From NCBI GenBank assembly GCA_009774615.1, contig VSOC01000013.1, forward strand, positions 1 to 63,460: a DNA stretch of 63,460 bases. Reading direction: 5' to 3'. The notes below the pieces were generated by a model. That model worked only from the letters and a program-made list of their open reading frames with translations. It was not told where the DNA came from and made no database searches. This stretch comes from Lachnospiraceae bacterium (GTDB lineage Bacteria; Bacillota; Clostridia; Lachnospirales; Lachnospiraceae). Both the position numbers and the translations under genes were made by a program. Below, in pieces: positions 15,878 to 24,229 of the stretch (its first letter is position 1; each line of letters starts with the position of its first letter).

Positions 15878-17266
15878 ATGGAAAAGACGATGGACAAAAT
15901 TTCAGCATTGGCAAAGAACAGAGGCTTTATCTATCCGGGCTCCGAGATTTACGGCGGCCTGGCCAATACCTGGGATTATGGAAATCTTGGCGTGGAACTG
16001 AAAAATAATGTGAAAAAAGCCTGGTGGCAGAAGTTCGTGCAGGAAAGCCCCTTTAATGTCGGCGTGGACTGTGCGATTTTAATGAATCCGCAGACCTGGG
16101 TGGCTTCCGGGCATCTGGGCGGGTTTTCTGACCCGCTGATGGACTGTAAGTCCTGTAAGGAGCGGTTTCGTGCCGATAATCTGATTGAGGATTATATGAA
16201 GGAACATAACATTGTGCCGGAAAAGGGCGTGGACGGCTGGTCGCAGGAGGAGATGAAGCAGTATATTGACGATAATAATATCTGCTGCCCAAGCTGCGGA
16301 AAGCATGATTTTACCGATATCCGTCAGTTTAACCTGATGTTTAAGACCTTCCAGGGCGTTACCGAGGATGCAAAGAATACCGTGTATCTCCGCCCGGAAA
16401 CGGCACAGGGCATCTTTGTCAACTTTAAGAACGTGCAGAGAACATCCCGGAAAAAAGTTCCGTTTGGTATTGCACAGATTGGAAAATCTTTCCGGAACGA
16501 AATTACGCCCGGAAACTTTACCTTCCGCACCCGCGAGTTTGAACAGATGGAACTGGAGTTTTTCTGTAAGCCGGATACGGATCTGGAATGGTTTGCTTAC
16601 TGGAAGGAATTCTGTATTAACTGGTTAAAGAGCCTGGGGATTAAGGATGAGGAGATGCGTGCCCGTGACCATGAGCCGGAAGAGCTGAGCTTTTACAGCA
16701 AGGCAACGACGGATCTGGAGTTCTTATTCCCGTTTGGCTGGGGTGAACTGTGGGGGATTGCTGATCGTACCGACTATGACCTGACCCAGCATCAGAACAC
16801 ATCCAGCCAGGATCTGACGTATTTTGACGATGAACTAAAAGAGAGATATATTCCCTATGTTATCGAGCCTTCTTTGGGGGCCGACCGCGTAACGCTGGCT
16901 TTCTTATGTGCCGCCTATGATGAAGAGGAACTTGGTGAGGGGGATGTAAGAACCGTACTGCATTTCCATCCGGCGATTGCCCCGGTAAAGATTGGGGTGC
17001 TGCCGCTGTCAAAGAAATTAAATGAAGGCGCAGAAAAGATTTATACGGAACTGTGCAAGTACTATAACTGCGAATTTGACGACCGCGGGGCGATTGGAAA
17101 GCGGTACAGAAGGCAGGATGAGATTGGAACGCCGTTCTGCATTACTTACGACTTTGATTCGGAAGAGGACCATGCCGTAACCGTAAGAGATCGGGATACC
17201 ATGGCACAGGTAAGGGTTCCGATTGCGGAGCTGAAGGCGTATTTTGAGGATAAGTTCAGGTTTTAA
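15878..17266 (+). CDS. glyS: Glycyl-tRNA synthetase, dimeric GlyQS type
   Basis: Class II aminoacyl-tRNA synthetase charging tRNA-Gly. The N-terminus shows the bacterial/eukaryote-type one-chain enzyme: ALAKNRGFIYPGSEIYGG, then a zinc-like CKSCKERF/CCPSCGKHDF region, motif 2 GKSFRNEITPGNF, motif 3 EPSLGADRVTLAFL, and the anticodon-binding domain. Its 462 residues match the family. No T-box leader was found in the 100 bases upstream; a remnant of the repeat family lies there instead. queH starts 2 bp after its stop. Confidence 0.96.
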   Translation: MEKTMDKISALAKNRGFIYPGSEIYGGLANTWDYGNLGVELKNNVKKAWWQKFVQESPFNVGVDCAILMNPQTWVASGHLGGFSDPLMDCKSCKERFRADNLIEDYMKEHNIVPEKGVDGWSQEEMKQYIDDNNICCPSCGKHDFTDIRQFNLMFKTFQGVTEDAKNTVYLRPETAQGIFVNFKNVQRTSRKKVPFGIAQIGKSFRNEITPGNFTFRTREFEQMELEFFCKPDTDLEWFAYWKEFCINWLKSLGIKDEEMRARDHEPEELSFYSKATTDLEFLFPFGWGELWGIADRTDYDLTQHQNTSSQDLTYFDDELKERYIPYVIEPSLGADRVTLAFLCAAYDEEELGEGDVRTVLHFHPAIAPVKIGVLPLSKKLNEGAEKIYTELCKYYNCEFDDRGAIGKRYRRQDEIGTPFCITYDFDSEEDHAVTVRDRDTMAQVRVPIAELKAYFEDKFRF

Positions 17267-17268
17267 CA

Positions 17269-17895
17269 ATGAACCGGAGAAATTATCAGAAGGAACTGGA
17301 AAAGATTATCGCCGGACACCAGGAAAGAAATGAGGTGCCCAGGCTTTTGCTCCATAGCTGCTGTGCACCCTGCAGCAGCTACTGTCTGGAGTATCTTTCG
17401 CAGTATTTTTGGATTACCGTGCTCTATTATAATCCGAATATTTATCCGCCTGAAGAAGTCCGGCTGCGGGCGGACGAACAGGAAAGGCTGATTGCCGCGA
17501 TGCCTGCAAAGTACACGATAACCTATGTGGAAGGGAGTTATCAGCCGGAGCAGTTTTATGAAGCGGTGAAGGGGCACGAGCATGACCCGGAGGGCAAAGA
17601 GAGATGCTTTCTCTGCTACCGCCTGCGGCTTGCAAAGGCAGCGAGGGAGGCCAAGAAGGGCGGGTTTGATTATTTTACCACCACTTTATCCATCAGCCCG
17701 CTAAAAAACGCGGCGAAGTTAAATGAAATCGGCGAAGAGTTAGGGAAAATCTGCGGTGTAAGCTATCTGCCCTCGGATTTTAAGAAGAAGGACGGCTACC
17801 GCCGATCGGTGGAACTGTCAAAAGAATATGGGCTTTATCGGCAGAATTACTGCGGATGTGTTTATTCGGCGCACCAGAGTGAAAAAACTTTGTAA
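17269..17895 (+). CDS. queH: Epoxyqueuosine reductase QueH
   Basis: Performs the last step of queuosine synthesis, reducing epoxyqueuosine in tRNA; QueH is the non-cobalamin alternative to QueG. The signature cysteines HSCCAPCSSYC are near residues 25-36, ERCFLCYRLRL in the middle, and NYCGCVYS at the C-terminus, forming an iron-sulfur and metal site. 208 residues is typical. It sits 2 bp after glyS, so the pair is an operon for translation functions. Confidence 0.93.
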   Translation: MNRRNYQKELEKIIAGHQERNEVPRLLLHSCCAPCSSYCLEYLSQYFWITVLYYNPNIYPPEEVRLRADEQERLIAAMPAKYTITYVEGSYQPEQFYEAVKGHEHDPEGKERCFLCYRLRLAKAAREAKKGGFDYFTTTLSISPLKNAAKLNEIGEELGKICGVSYLPSDFKKKDGYRRSVELSKEYGLYRQNYCGCVYSAHQSEKTL

Positions 17896-17922
17896 AATAA
17901 TGCGGACTTATCTGTGTTTTTC

Positions 17923-17951
17923 TTGACATCATTGGTCGTTTGTAATAAAAT
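17923..17951 (+). promoter_or_regulatory. Sigma-A promoter for ptsH
   Basis: TTGACA, 17-bp spacer, TAAAAT, 67 bp upstream of ptsH. A small hairpin (AGGA-g-ATTTC with GAAATCCT) lies in the leader at about 17960-17983. Confidence 0.75.
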
Positions 17952-18017
17952 TATCACTAGGAGATTTCTAAGGGGAAATCCTGGGGATAATAAATAATAA
18001 GATAAGGAGAGATTATT

Positions 18018-18284
18018 ATGGTAAGTAGAACATTAACAGTAACGAATCCGTCCGGACTGCACTTAAGACCAGCAGGGGTTTTATCCCAGACAGCGATGAA
18101 ATTTAAGAGCGATGTGATTATCGAGTGCGGCGAGAAGAGAATCGTGGCAAAGAGCGTACTTAACGTTATGGCTGCCGGAATCAAGTGCGGAACCGAGATT
18201 AATGTTATCTGTGATGGTGAGGATGAAGCGGAAGCATTAGAAACCCTTGCACAGGCAATCGCAGATGGACTGGGCGAGAAGTAA
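18018..18284 (+). CDS. ptsH: Phosphocarrier protein HPr
   Basis: Central phosphotransferase protein that passes phosphate from enzyme I to sugar-specific EII proteins. The active-site His15 is in GLHLRPAG, and the HPr-kinase target Ser46 in AKSVLNVM, so it can act both in transport and, as P-Ser-HPr, with CcpA in catabolite repression. 88 residues, normal. It is monocistronic here, separated from enzyme I, as is common in Clostridia. The PTS permease at 49453 is a likely partner. A weak imperfect stem-loop at about 18297-18356 may terminate it. Confidence 0.96.
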   Translation: MVSRTLTVTNPSGLHLRPAGVLSQTAMKFKSDVIIECGEKRIVAKSVLNVMAAGIKCGTEINVICDGEDEAEALETLAQAIADGLGEK

Positions 18285-18423
18285 GAAAAGATAATGGAAA
18301 CAGAGCCATTGTATGGAAGCCTGAAGAGGTTTCTGTGCGGTGGCTTTGTTTGATTATATGAGCCTCTTTGCCTTGTAAAGTGAAAAGGAATTGCTTATAA
18401 TGATAGTAATGAATGAACTTTGT

Positions 18424-18555
18424 GTTACTGTTCACGTAGGTCTGCGCACTTGCTGCGCTGACCGTAGGTTAAACTGAGCCAGTGAGCAAAAATCCCATCG
18501 ACGAAGGCGATTTTCATGGATTTTTGCCTGTTGCTGTGAACGTGTGAACAGTAAC
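18424..18555 (-). mobile_element. MITE-like element, 132 bp, copy 2
   Basis: Same 132-bp element as at 3439, in reverse orientation, with only a few substitutions. Perfect 8-bp target duplication AACTTTGT (18416-18423 and 18556-18563). It lies between ptsH and the three-gene accessory module and may supply transcription-stopping hairpins ahead of the module. Confidence 0.92.
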
Positions 18556-18619
18556 AACTTTGTGTAAAATAGTATGGCTGGGCTGTGAAATGGATTGTTA
18601 AAGCATATTGAGGGACAAA

Positions 18620-19630
18620 ATGGGGAGATTTTCTGAGAATCGTATTGACAGTTATGAGAAAAAGATATCGATTTTTCAGATCTGTCAGATGGTTAAGGAA
18701 GGAAGAATCGTGTTTCCTGTGGTATCTTCAGGGAAAAAGTCGAAAAGGATAAAAAATGTTTCTGAAATGTTAGAGGCAATTTTGTTAGGAATTGCATTGC
18801 CGGTGGTTTATGTATCAGAGCGACAGGATGGGAGTTTTCTTGTATTAAATTCCGATGATCGGCTGCTGAATCTTATTTTGTTTTTGGAAGGTGAGTATCC
18901 TCTGACAGGGCTGGAATTTTATCCTGAATTGGAAGGGTACAGGATAGAACAGCTGGAACGATACTTCCCCAGAGGAACTTCCAGGCTGTATGATTACAGC
19001 ATATCATTTCAGGTGATTGAATATACAACGCCAAAGTATATGCATATCCAGGTGGGAAATTATATCGAACAATGGGATTTTGCCAGAGAACAGGGTGTAA
19101 GGAACAAACTGTATGGAAATAGACTGGAGGAGTATTTACATTGTTTGGCACGATTTCTTGAGCGGTCTGTGGATTTTTTTAGTCGGCGTAATTTAAACCG
19201 ACAGTATATGGTATTAAGAATTTTGATGTACCGTTTTGCTTATGAAGGCGTGATCCGGGTAAGGCAAATGGAACAGGGCATGGGTCTTCAGCAACTGCTT
19301 GACAGAACAATTCAATCTATGGATAACATGGATATGTTGTGGGAAGAAAAAATGGCTCGTGAGCTTATGAGGGCAATCCAGGCATTGAACCACTGGGGAA
19401 GAAGCACCGGATTTGATTTGGCAAAAGATAAGGGAAAGGAAAGACAGGCTAGGACGCTGGGATATTTATGTCATGTGGTATGGCTGTGCTGGGGGAAGGG
19501 TGATGCGGTGCAACAGGGGTTGTCAAGCATTGCTTTTGATAAGGCTCTTTGGCGGGAGATTCATGAAGGAAAGGAAAATTTTGCTCATATACAGAGGCAA
19601 TTTGATGAGATAGAAAAGAGGTTATCATAA
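18620..19630 (+). CDS. DUF262-like protein with altered DGQQR motif (accessory module gene 1)
   Basis: The N-terminal half follows the DUF262 (ParB/Srx-like fold) layout: a VFPVVSSGKKSKR segment in place of the usual VPxYQRxYxW, then MLEAILLGIALPVVYVSE, a strand with DGSF, and PLTGLEFYPELEGY. Where DUF262 proteins such as GmrS carry the DGQQR nucleotide-binding motif, this protein has NSDDR (residues 77-81). The C-terminal half is helical and unrecognised; no DUF1524 HNH nuclease is seen. The ATG at 18620 follows GAGGG; a TTG at 18608 is possible. It is followed after 1 bp by the ATPase gene. Codon use is AT-richer than in flanking housekeeping genes. A defence role is inferred. Confidence 0.7.
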   Translation: MGRFSENRIDSYEKKISIFQICQMVKEGRIVFPVVSSGKKSKRIKNVSEMLEAILLGIALPVVYVSERQDGSFLVLNSDDRLLNLILFLEGEYPLTGLEFYPELEGYRIEQLERYFPRGTSRLYDYSISFQVIEYTTPKYMHIQVGNYIEQWDFAREQGVRNKLYGNRLEEYLHCLARFLERSVDFFSRRNLNRQYMVLRILMYRFAYEGVIRVRQMEQGMGLQQLLDRTIQSMDNMDMLWEEKMARELMRAIQALNHWGRSTGFDLAKDKGKERQARTLGYLCHVVWLCWGKGDAVQQGLSSIAFDKALWREIHEGKENFAHIQRQFDEIEKRLS

Positions 19631-19631
19631 A

Positions 19632-20666
19632 ATGCTGAACCATATGAAAATACAGGGATTCAAATGTTTTCGGGAAGCTGAGATAGATTTTTCTTATTTT
19701 ACCCTGCTTGCAGGGAAAAATTCTACAGGAAAGTCTACGGTCATTCAGGCTATCCTTGCTTTGTATCAAAATAGTGCAAGTTCATTGGCGGGAAACTATA
19801 TGAATATCGGCACGGTCAATGAGGTGAAAAATTGGATTGCAGGGAGCAAAAAGATTTTTCTGGAGGCAGCATATGCTTATCAGGACAGGGAGTATGTGTA
19901 TAGTAAGCTTTTTTATGATGATGGGAAAGAGGAAAGAAACGGGGTGGTATTTCCAGAGGAAATGAATATTCGTTATCTGACTGCGGACAGGATTGGCGTG
20001 GAGGATACGTATCAAAAATCTTTGGATGGTAAGGAGCAGATAGGGGTTCGGTGTGAATATGCATTTTTTTATCTGGCATGCCATCAGGATGATGAATTAA
20101 AAGAGAAGGATTTTATTTATGATAATAAAACAAAATTAACGCTGGGCGGTCAGGTGGATTATTGGCTGGAGCGGATTTTGGGCTATCGGGTAAGTGCAGA
20201 AGAAATTCCTGGAACAGAATTAATTCGTGTTTCTTATCGTAATCGTGAGCTTGGAAGAAATATCCGACCGAAAAATGTGGGAACTGGGGTTAGTTATATT
20301 GCTGAGATGATTATTGCCGCATTTTCATGTAAAAAGGGAGATGTTTTGATGATTGAAAACCCGGAGATTCATCTTCATCCGTCAGGACAGGCGGAATTGA
20401 TAGAATTTTTGGCATTTTTGGCCCGAATGGGTCTGCAGGTTGTGATGGAAACCCACAGCGATCATGTTTTTAATGGGCTGCGGCGATGTGTGAGCAGCGA
20501 TAAGATGGTTAACAATAAAGTAAAGATTTATTTTTTCCAGCAGGATGAGGAAAAGATAAGCCTGCCTGTCGAGATTTTTTTGGATGGTGACGGACATGTA
20601 GAGAATCAGCAGGATGGTCTATTTGATCAGATAGATAAGGACCTGGATATGATTTTGGGGTGGTGA
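19632..20666 (+). CDS. AAA/OLD-like ATPase, DUF3696 type (accessory module gene 2)
   Basis: ABC/SMC-like ATPase of 344 residues. Walker A GKNSTGKST is at residues 28-36 after the typical IQGFKCFREAEIDF start. Walker B is LMIENPEIHLHPSGQ near 240-253, followed by a switch-type METHSDH near 272-278. The tail LFDQIDKDLD fits the DUF3696 C-terminus. There is no TOPRIM nuclease domain. Such ATPases act as sensors or motors in several anti-phage operons (for example next to nucleases in Gabija- and Septu-like systems), but this exact pairing is not one I can name. Its start lies 1 bp after gene 1 and its stop 3 bp before gene 3. Confidence 0.85.
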   Translation: MLNHMKIQGFKCFREAEIDFSYFTLLAGKNSTGKSTVIQAILALYQNSASSLAGNYMNIGTVNEVKNWIAGSKKIFLEAAYAYQDREYVYSKLFYDDGKEERNGVVFPEEMNIRYLTADRIGVEDTYQKSLDGKEQIGVRCEYAFFYLACHQDDELKEKDFIYDNKTKLTLGGQVDYWLERILGYRVSAEEIPGTELIRVSYRNRELGRNIRPKNVGTGVSYIAEMIIAAFSCKKGDVLMIENPEIHLHPSGQAELIEFLAFLARMGLQVVMETHSDHVFNGLRRCVSSDKMVNNKVKIYFFQQDEEKISLPVEIFLDGDGHVENQQDGLFDQIDKDLDMILGW

Positions 20667-20669
20667 AAA

Positions 20670-21524
20670 TTGAATTTTATATTAAACGAAAGATCGCTAC
20701 ATGGACAGTTTAAAACCATGGAGGAATTTTTGCGCAGCCTTGAGTCTAATTTACACTGCTTCAGGCTGGTGCGCTGTCAGAAGGATGGAGAAATTAGAAA
20801 AATTGCAGATTTTTATAAATGCCAGGTGACAGAAAATCAGAAGCTGGGGGATTTAAAAGAATATCCAAGATCAGATGCATTGAGTCGTTTAAGGATTGCA
20901 TTGGATAAAGAGATGCGGACGGAACCATATTGGGACTTATCACCGGCTCATGATTATGGGATGCCGTATTGGATGGGGAAGGAGGATGTGGCAGCTACAG
21001 CGGTAGCAGAGGCAGTAGAGCGGAAAGAGAGTTTGTTGTCCTTCCAATCAGCGATTTATTCAGATACGCAGCTTTCGATTAAGTGGAATGGTGGGGAGTA
21101 TTATGTGGCTTCCATTTATCAGCCATCCTATTTGGCAGAATACTTTGGTGAGCAAATGGGGTTAGGTCGAGATGAATGCCTAAAGGCCCGTTATGCTAAA
21201 ACGCGCTTAGATTGTTCATTGCTGGAAAAAGAATATGGGGCAGAAAAGTTAGAGAAAGAGGAATATCATATTCTTCTGAAAACTTTGGATAAATTTGTAA
21301 GGCATGAATCTTGGGAATCGATTGGTCTGGATGATGGCTTGGAGTACAAAAAATATTCCCCATCGTCAGCAGAAGAGGACTGGTTTCGTTATTCGATTTA
21401 TGATGGTGTGACAATAATGAAGTTTCGTTTTAGCAGCAGGATGCGATGTTTTGGATATCGCAAGGGTGAACGTTTTCGCCTGCTGAGGATTGAAAGAGAT
21501 CATAAAAAGAGTAATAAAGGATGA
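20670..21524 (+). CDS. Unrecognised protein (accessory module gene 3)
   Basis: A 284-residue soluble protein I do not recognise. It begins MNFILNERSLHGQF, has a central aromatic-rich stretch (PAHDYGMPYWMGKEDVAATAVAEAV), and ends in a basic tail. No membrane segment, nuclease motif or cysteine cluster is evident. It starts at a TTG 3 bp after the ATPase stop, with only a weak GGGGTGG upstream, so it depends on translation of gene 2. By its place as the last gene of an ATPase-containing module it could be the effector; that is inference only. About 65 bp separate it from the purine nucleoside phosphorylase gene. Confidence 0.75.
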   Translation: MNFILNERSLHGQFKTMEEFLRSLESNLHCFRLVRCQKDGEIRKIADFYKCQVTENQKLGDLKEYPRSDALSRLRIALDKEMRTEPYWDLSPAHDYGMPYWMGKEDVAATAVAEAVERKESLLSFQSAIYSDTQLSIKWNGGEYYVASIYQPSYLAEYFGEQMGLGRDECLKARYAKTRLDCSLLEKEYGAEKLEKEEYHILLKTLDKFVRHESWESIGLDDGLEYKKYSPSSAEEDWFRYSIYDGVTIMKFRFSSRMRCFGYRKGERFRLLRIERDHKKSNKG

Positions 21525-21588
21525 AATAAAAAGGTAAACTTAAACCTGTACAAAATGAAAAAAAGGAAGAAAAGGAAGGGAAGAGAAC

Positions 21589-22416
21589 ATGATGTTTTAC
21601 GAAAAAGTGAAGGAATCAGCAGATTTTATTCGGGAGAGGACAGATAAGATGCCCTCTCTTGGCGTGATTTTGGGCAGCGGTCTGGGAAGCCTGGTGGATA
21701 TAATGGAGGAAAAGACCGTGATTCCCTATCAGGAAATTCCCAATTTCCCGCAGTCGAGCGTGGCGGGACATGCAGGGAATCTGGTGATTGGACGGATAGG
21801 GAAGGAAATCATTATTGCCATGCAGGGAAGATTTCATTTCTATGAAGGCTTTACCATGAAGGAAGTGACCTATCCGATTTATGTGATGAAGCTTTTAGGG
21901 GTAAAGAACCTGATTGTGACTAATGCCTGCGGCGGGATTAACCGGGCATTTGTGCCGGGGGATTTGATGTTATTAACCGATTATATCAATATGCTGGGGA
22001 ATAACCCGCTGATTGGGGAGAATGACGAGCGTCTGGGTGTGCGCTTCCCGGATATGTCCGAAGCCTATTCCTTAGAACTGCTGGCTAAGGCCGAGAAAAC
22101 AGCAAAGGCGCTGGGAATTGCTTATCAAAAGGGTGTCTATGCCATCTTCTCCGGTCCCTGCTATGAAACCGCGGCGGAAATCCGGGCCTATGAGCGGCTG
22201 GGTGCAGATGCTATCGGCATGTCCACCGTACCGGAAACTATCGTGGCAAATTATCTGGGAATGAAAGTACTGGGGATTGCCTGCATCACCAACATGGCTA
22301 CGGGTATAGCCAAGGAAAAGCATACCCATGAAGAAGTTGTGCGTATTGCCAATGAGAGCAGCAGCAAGCTTTGTGCCTGGGTGGAGAAGCTGCTTCTGGA
22401 CTGGGATGCAGAGTAA
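21589..22416 (+). CDS. punA: Purine-nucleoside phosphorylase (trimeric type)
   Basis: Splits purine (deoxy)ribonucleosides with phosphate to base and (deoxy)ribose-1-phosphate. Family motifs: LGVILGSGLGSL for phosphate binding, GRFHFYEG, VTNACGGINR, GPCYETAAEIRA, and GMSTVPETIVA. 275 residues is normal. Start ATG 21589 or the adjacent ATG 21592. It feeds pentose phosphates to the deoC/rbs genes downstream, which fits the local theme of nucleoside and ribose use. It may have been transcribed from a promoter upstream of the accessory module or its own; none is clear. Confidence 0.94.
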   Translation: MMFYEKVKESADFIRERTDKMPSLGVILGSGLGSLVDIMEEKTVIPYQEIPNFPQSSVAGHAGNLVIGRIGKEIIIAMQGRFHFYEGFTMKEVTYPIYVMKLLGVKNLIVTNACGGINRAFVPGDLMLLTDYINMLGNNPLIGENDERLGVRFPDMSEAYSLELLAKAEKTAKALGIAYQKGVYAIFSGPCYETAAEIRAYERLGADAIGMSTVPETIVANYLGMKVLGIACITNMATGIAKEKHTHEEVVRIANESSSKLCAWVEKLLLDWDAE

Positions 22417-22459
22417 GGCGCAGGTACGTTTTATTTAAGCAGTTGTTCAGCCTGTATGC

Positions 22460-22667
22460 TTAAATCAGGGAAATGATTTCGATGCTCCAGTCCGGTGCAC
22501 CATTACATCCGCGTTCGTTAAGCTTTGACGGGTCACAGATAACAGAAATATCCGGTTCCACATAGTTGTGGTTATCCTGATTGAGAAATACGGCAAAAGT
22601 GGCAGGGTAAACCAGACAGGCCCCTTTTTTCTTTTGGATATAATGTGATGGATCAGGGCAGAAAGTT
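22460..22667 (-). pseudogene. Uma2-family (DUF820) endonuclease remnant
   Basis: The minus strand from about 22621 to 22460 reads KKGACLVYPATFAVFL, NYVEPDISVICD, KLNERGCNGAPDW and SIEIISLI followed by stop. This is the core of Uma2 proteins, but the C-terminal catalytic part is missing. Upstream a frameshift at an A-rich tract separates it from ALIHHIISK, and the 132-bp element at 22668 interrupts what precedes that. It is dead: truncated, frameshifted and split by an insertion. Confidence 0.75.
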
Positions 22668-22799
22668 GTTACTGTTCACACGTTCACAGTAACGGGCAAA
22701 AATCCATGAAAATCGCCTTCGTCGATAGGATTTTTGCTCACTAGCCCAGTTTAACCTACGGTCAGCACAGCAAGTGCGCAGACCTACGTGAACAGTAAC
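22668..22799 (+). mobile_element. MITE-like element, 132 bp, copy 3
   Basis: Same length and ends as copies 1 and 2, with a few point differences (for example GGTCAGCACAG for GGTCAGCGCAG). Perfect 8-bp target duplication AGAAAGTT (22660-22667 and 22800-22807). Removing the element restores a minus-strand frame MIELSALIHHIIS leading into the Uma2 remnant, so it jumped into that decayed gene. Confidence 0.93.
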
Positions 22800-22906
22800 A
22801 GAAAGTTCAATCATGGATTATTCTGCTCAAATGTAACAATTTTGCATAGCAAAAAACCCCAGGAAATAGATGGAAAAATATTTTTGGATAAAATGCATAA
22901 AAACTA

Positions 22907-22966
22907 TTTACAAATCGGAAAGAGTATGGTATTGTTATACATGTAACCGGTAACATACCGATTACA
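22907..22966 (+). promoter_or_regulatory. Promoter and operator of the ribose LacI-family regulator
   Basis: TTTACA (22907), 17-bp spacer, TATTGT (22930-22935). Immediately downstream is the near-palindrome ATGTAACCGGTAACAT (22941-22956) and a half-site CCGATTACA. The palindrome lies over the expected transcription start, so the regulator probably represses itself. The motif also fits the CcpA cre consensus closely. Confidence 0.7.
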
Positions 22967-22989
22967 GAGCAGAGGAGGACAAAAACGCC

Positions 22990-24030
22990 ATGAATATAAG
23001 GGAGATTGCTCGGCGAGCAGGCGTGTCGTCCGCTACCGTTTCCCGGGTGCTGAATAATTCGGGTTATGTCAAGAGTGAAACCAGGCAGAAGGTGATGGAG
23101 GTCGTCAAGGAATATGACTACGTTCCGAATGAAATCGCACGGAGTCTGAGCATCCAGGACAGCTTCAGCATAGGCGTGATTATCCCGGATATTGAGAATG
23201 AATTTTTTTCCAAAGTTATCAACGGGGTGAATGAAGTTGCTGAAAAGTACCATTACAACCTGATTTTCTGGGGGACGAACGAAACACTTGCCAAGGAGCA
23301 CCGCTGTCTGGATCTGGTGAAGCGGCGCTGGGTGAAGGGAGTGCTGATTACTCCGATATCGGATTCCGACGATGTTACAAGGGAACAGCTTTTGGCGTTG
23401 GAGAAGTCGGGGGTTCCGGTGGTGCTGATTGACCGTGATGTAAAGGGTGCACGTTTTGACGGTGTATTTGTGGACAACCAGCAGGGAGCCTGTGACGGTG
23501 TGACGGAACTTATCCGTGCAGGTCATCAGCGAATTGCCGTGATTACCGGGCCGGACACTTCAAAACCGGGAAAGGACAGGTATCAGGGCTATGTGCAGGC
23601 GATGGAAGAAAACGGCCTTGCGATTCGGTCGGAATATGTAGCCTGCGGTGATTTTAAGATTGCAAAAGCTTATGCATGTACGAAACGGCTGATGGAACTT
23701 CCCGAACCGCCCACAGCGATCTTTACTTCGAACAACCTTTCGACCTTGGGATGTCTGAAGTATCTGACGGAGAAGAAGCTTAAACTGGGAAGAGATGTTT
23801 CTCTGATGGGATTTGACGATATCGAAACCTTAAAGATGATCGATTACCGCATTTCGGTGGTTGACCGTGATGCAAAGCAGCAGGGAATGGAAGCGATGAA
23901 GCTTCTTGAGGAATGCTTTGAGAGCGGCGGACAGAACCGTCAGCGGGGGAAGCGGGTTACGGTGCCTTATCAGGTTATTTTGCGGGGATCGGAGCAGTTG
24001 AAAACAGTTACAGAAAACAATCTGACGTAA
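22990..24030 (+). CDS. LacI-family transcriptional regulator, RbsR-like
   Basis: 346 residues: N-terminal helix-turn-helix (IREIARRAGVSSATVSRVLNNSG, core VSSATVSRVLN) and a periplasmic-binding-protein-like sugar domain starting SIGVIIPDIENEFFSKV. It stands directly upstream of deoC and the rbs genes and is framed by palindromes of its likely operator on both sides, so it probably controls ribose/deoxyribose catabolism. Start ATG 22990 follows GAGGAGG. The effector, likely ribose or a derivative, is inferred from context. Confidence 0.9.
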   Translation: MNIREIARRAGVSSATVSRVLNNSGYVKSETRQKVMEVVKEYDYVPNEIARSLSIQDSFSIGVIIPDIENEFFSKVINGVNEVAEKYHYNLIFWGTNETLAKEHRCLDLVKRRWVKGVLITPISDSDDVTREQLLALEKSGVPVVLIDRDVKGARFDGVFVDNQQGACDGVTELIRAGHQRIAVITGPDTSKPGKDRYQGYVQAMEENGLAIRSEYVACGDFKIAKAYACTKRLMELPEPPTAIFTSNNLSTLGCLKYLTEKKLKLGRDVSLMGFDDIETLKMIDYRISVVDRDAKQQGMEAMKLLEECFESGGQNRQRGKRVTVPYQVILRGSEQLKTVTENNLT

Positions 24031-24051
24031 GTCAGTTTGTTTTTGAATAAT

Positions 24052-24103
24052 ATGTAACCGATTACAGAAGGTTTTTTTTCAAAAATATGTAACCGGTTAC
24101 ATA
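24052..24103. promoter_or_regulatory. Two operator / cre-like palindromes upstream of deoC-rbs
   Basis: TGTAACCGATTACA (24053-24066) and the perfect 18-bp palindrome TATGTAACCGGTTACATA (24086-24103), spaced about 34 bp centre to centre, roughly three helical turns. Both fit LacI-family operators and the CcpA cre pattern. They lie about 50-100 bp upstream of the deoC promoter, on the same face of the helix, which suggests cooperative binding. Confidence 0.8.
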
Positions 24104-24150
24104 ATAAGCAGGCAAGCAATCCTAAAAAGCATTGATGGGAAAATGAAGTC

Positions 24151-24179
24151 TGGACAAAATGGTAAAGAGAATCTACGAT
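24151..24179 (+). promoter_or_regulatory. Promoter of the deoC-rbs operon
   Basis: TGGACA, 17-bp spacer, TACGAT, 50 bp before the deoC ATG and downstream of the two palindromes. Confidence 0.6.
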
Positions 24180-24229
24180 AATAGAGTCACTGTAAGTTCA
24201 TTTTTTTATAAAGAAAAGGAGAAAAAGTT

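Noticed and set aside
18297..18356. Terminator after ptsH
   Set aside because: The stem is imperfect with a long loop, so it is mentioned under ptsH but not listed as a feature.
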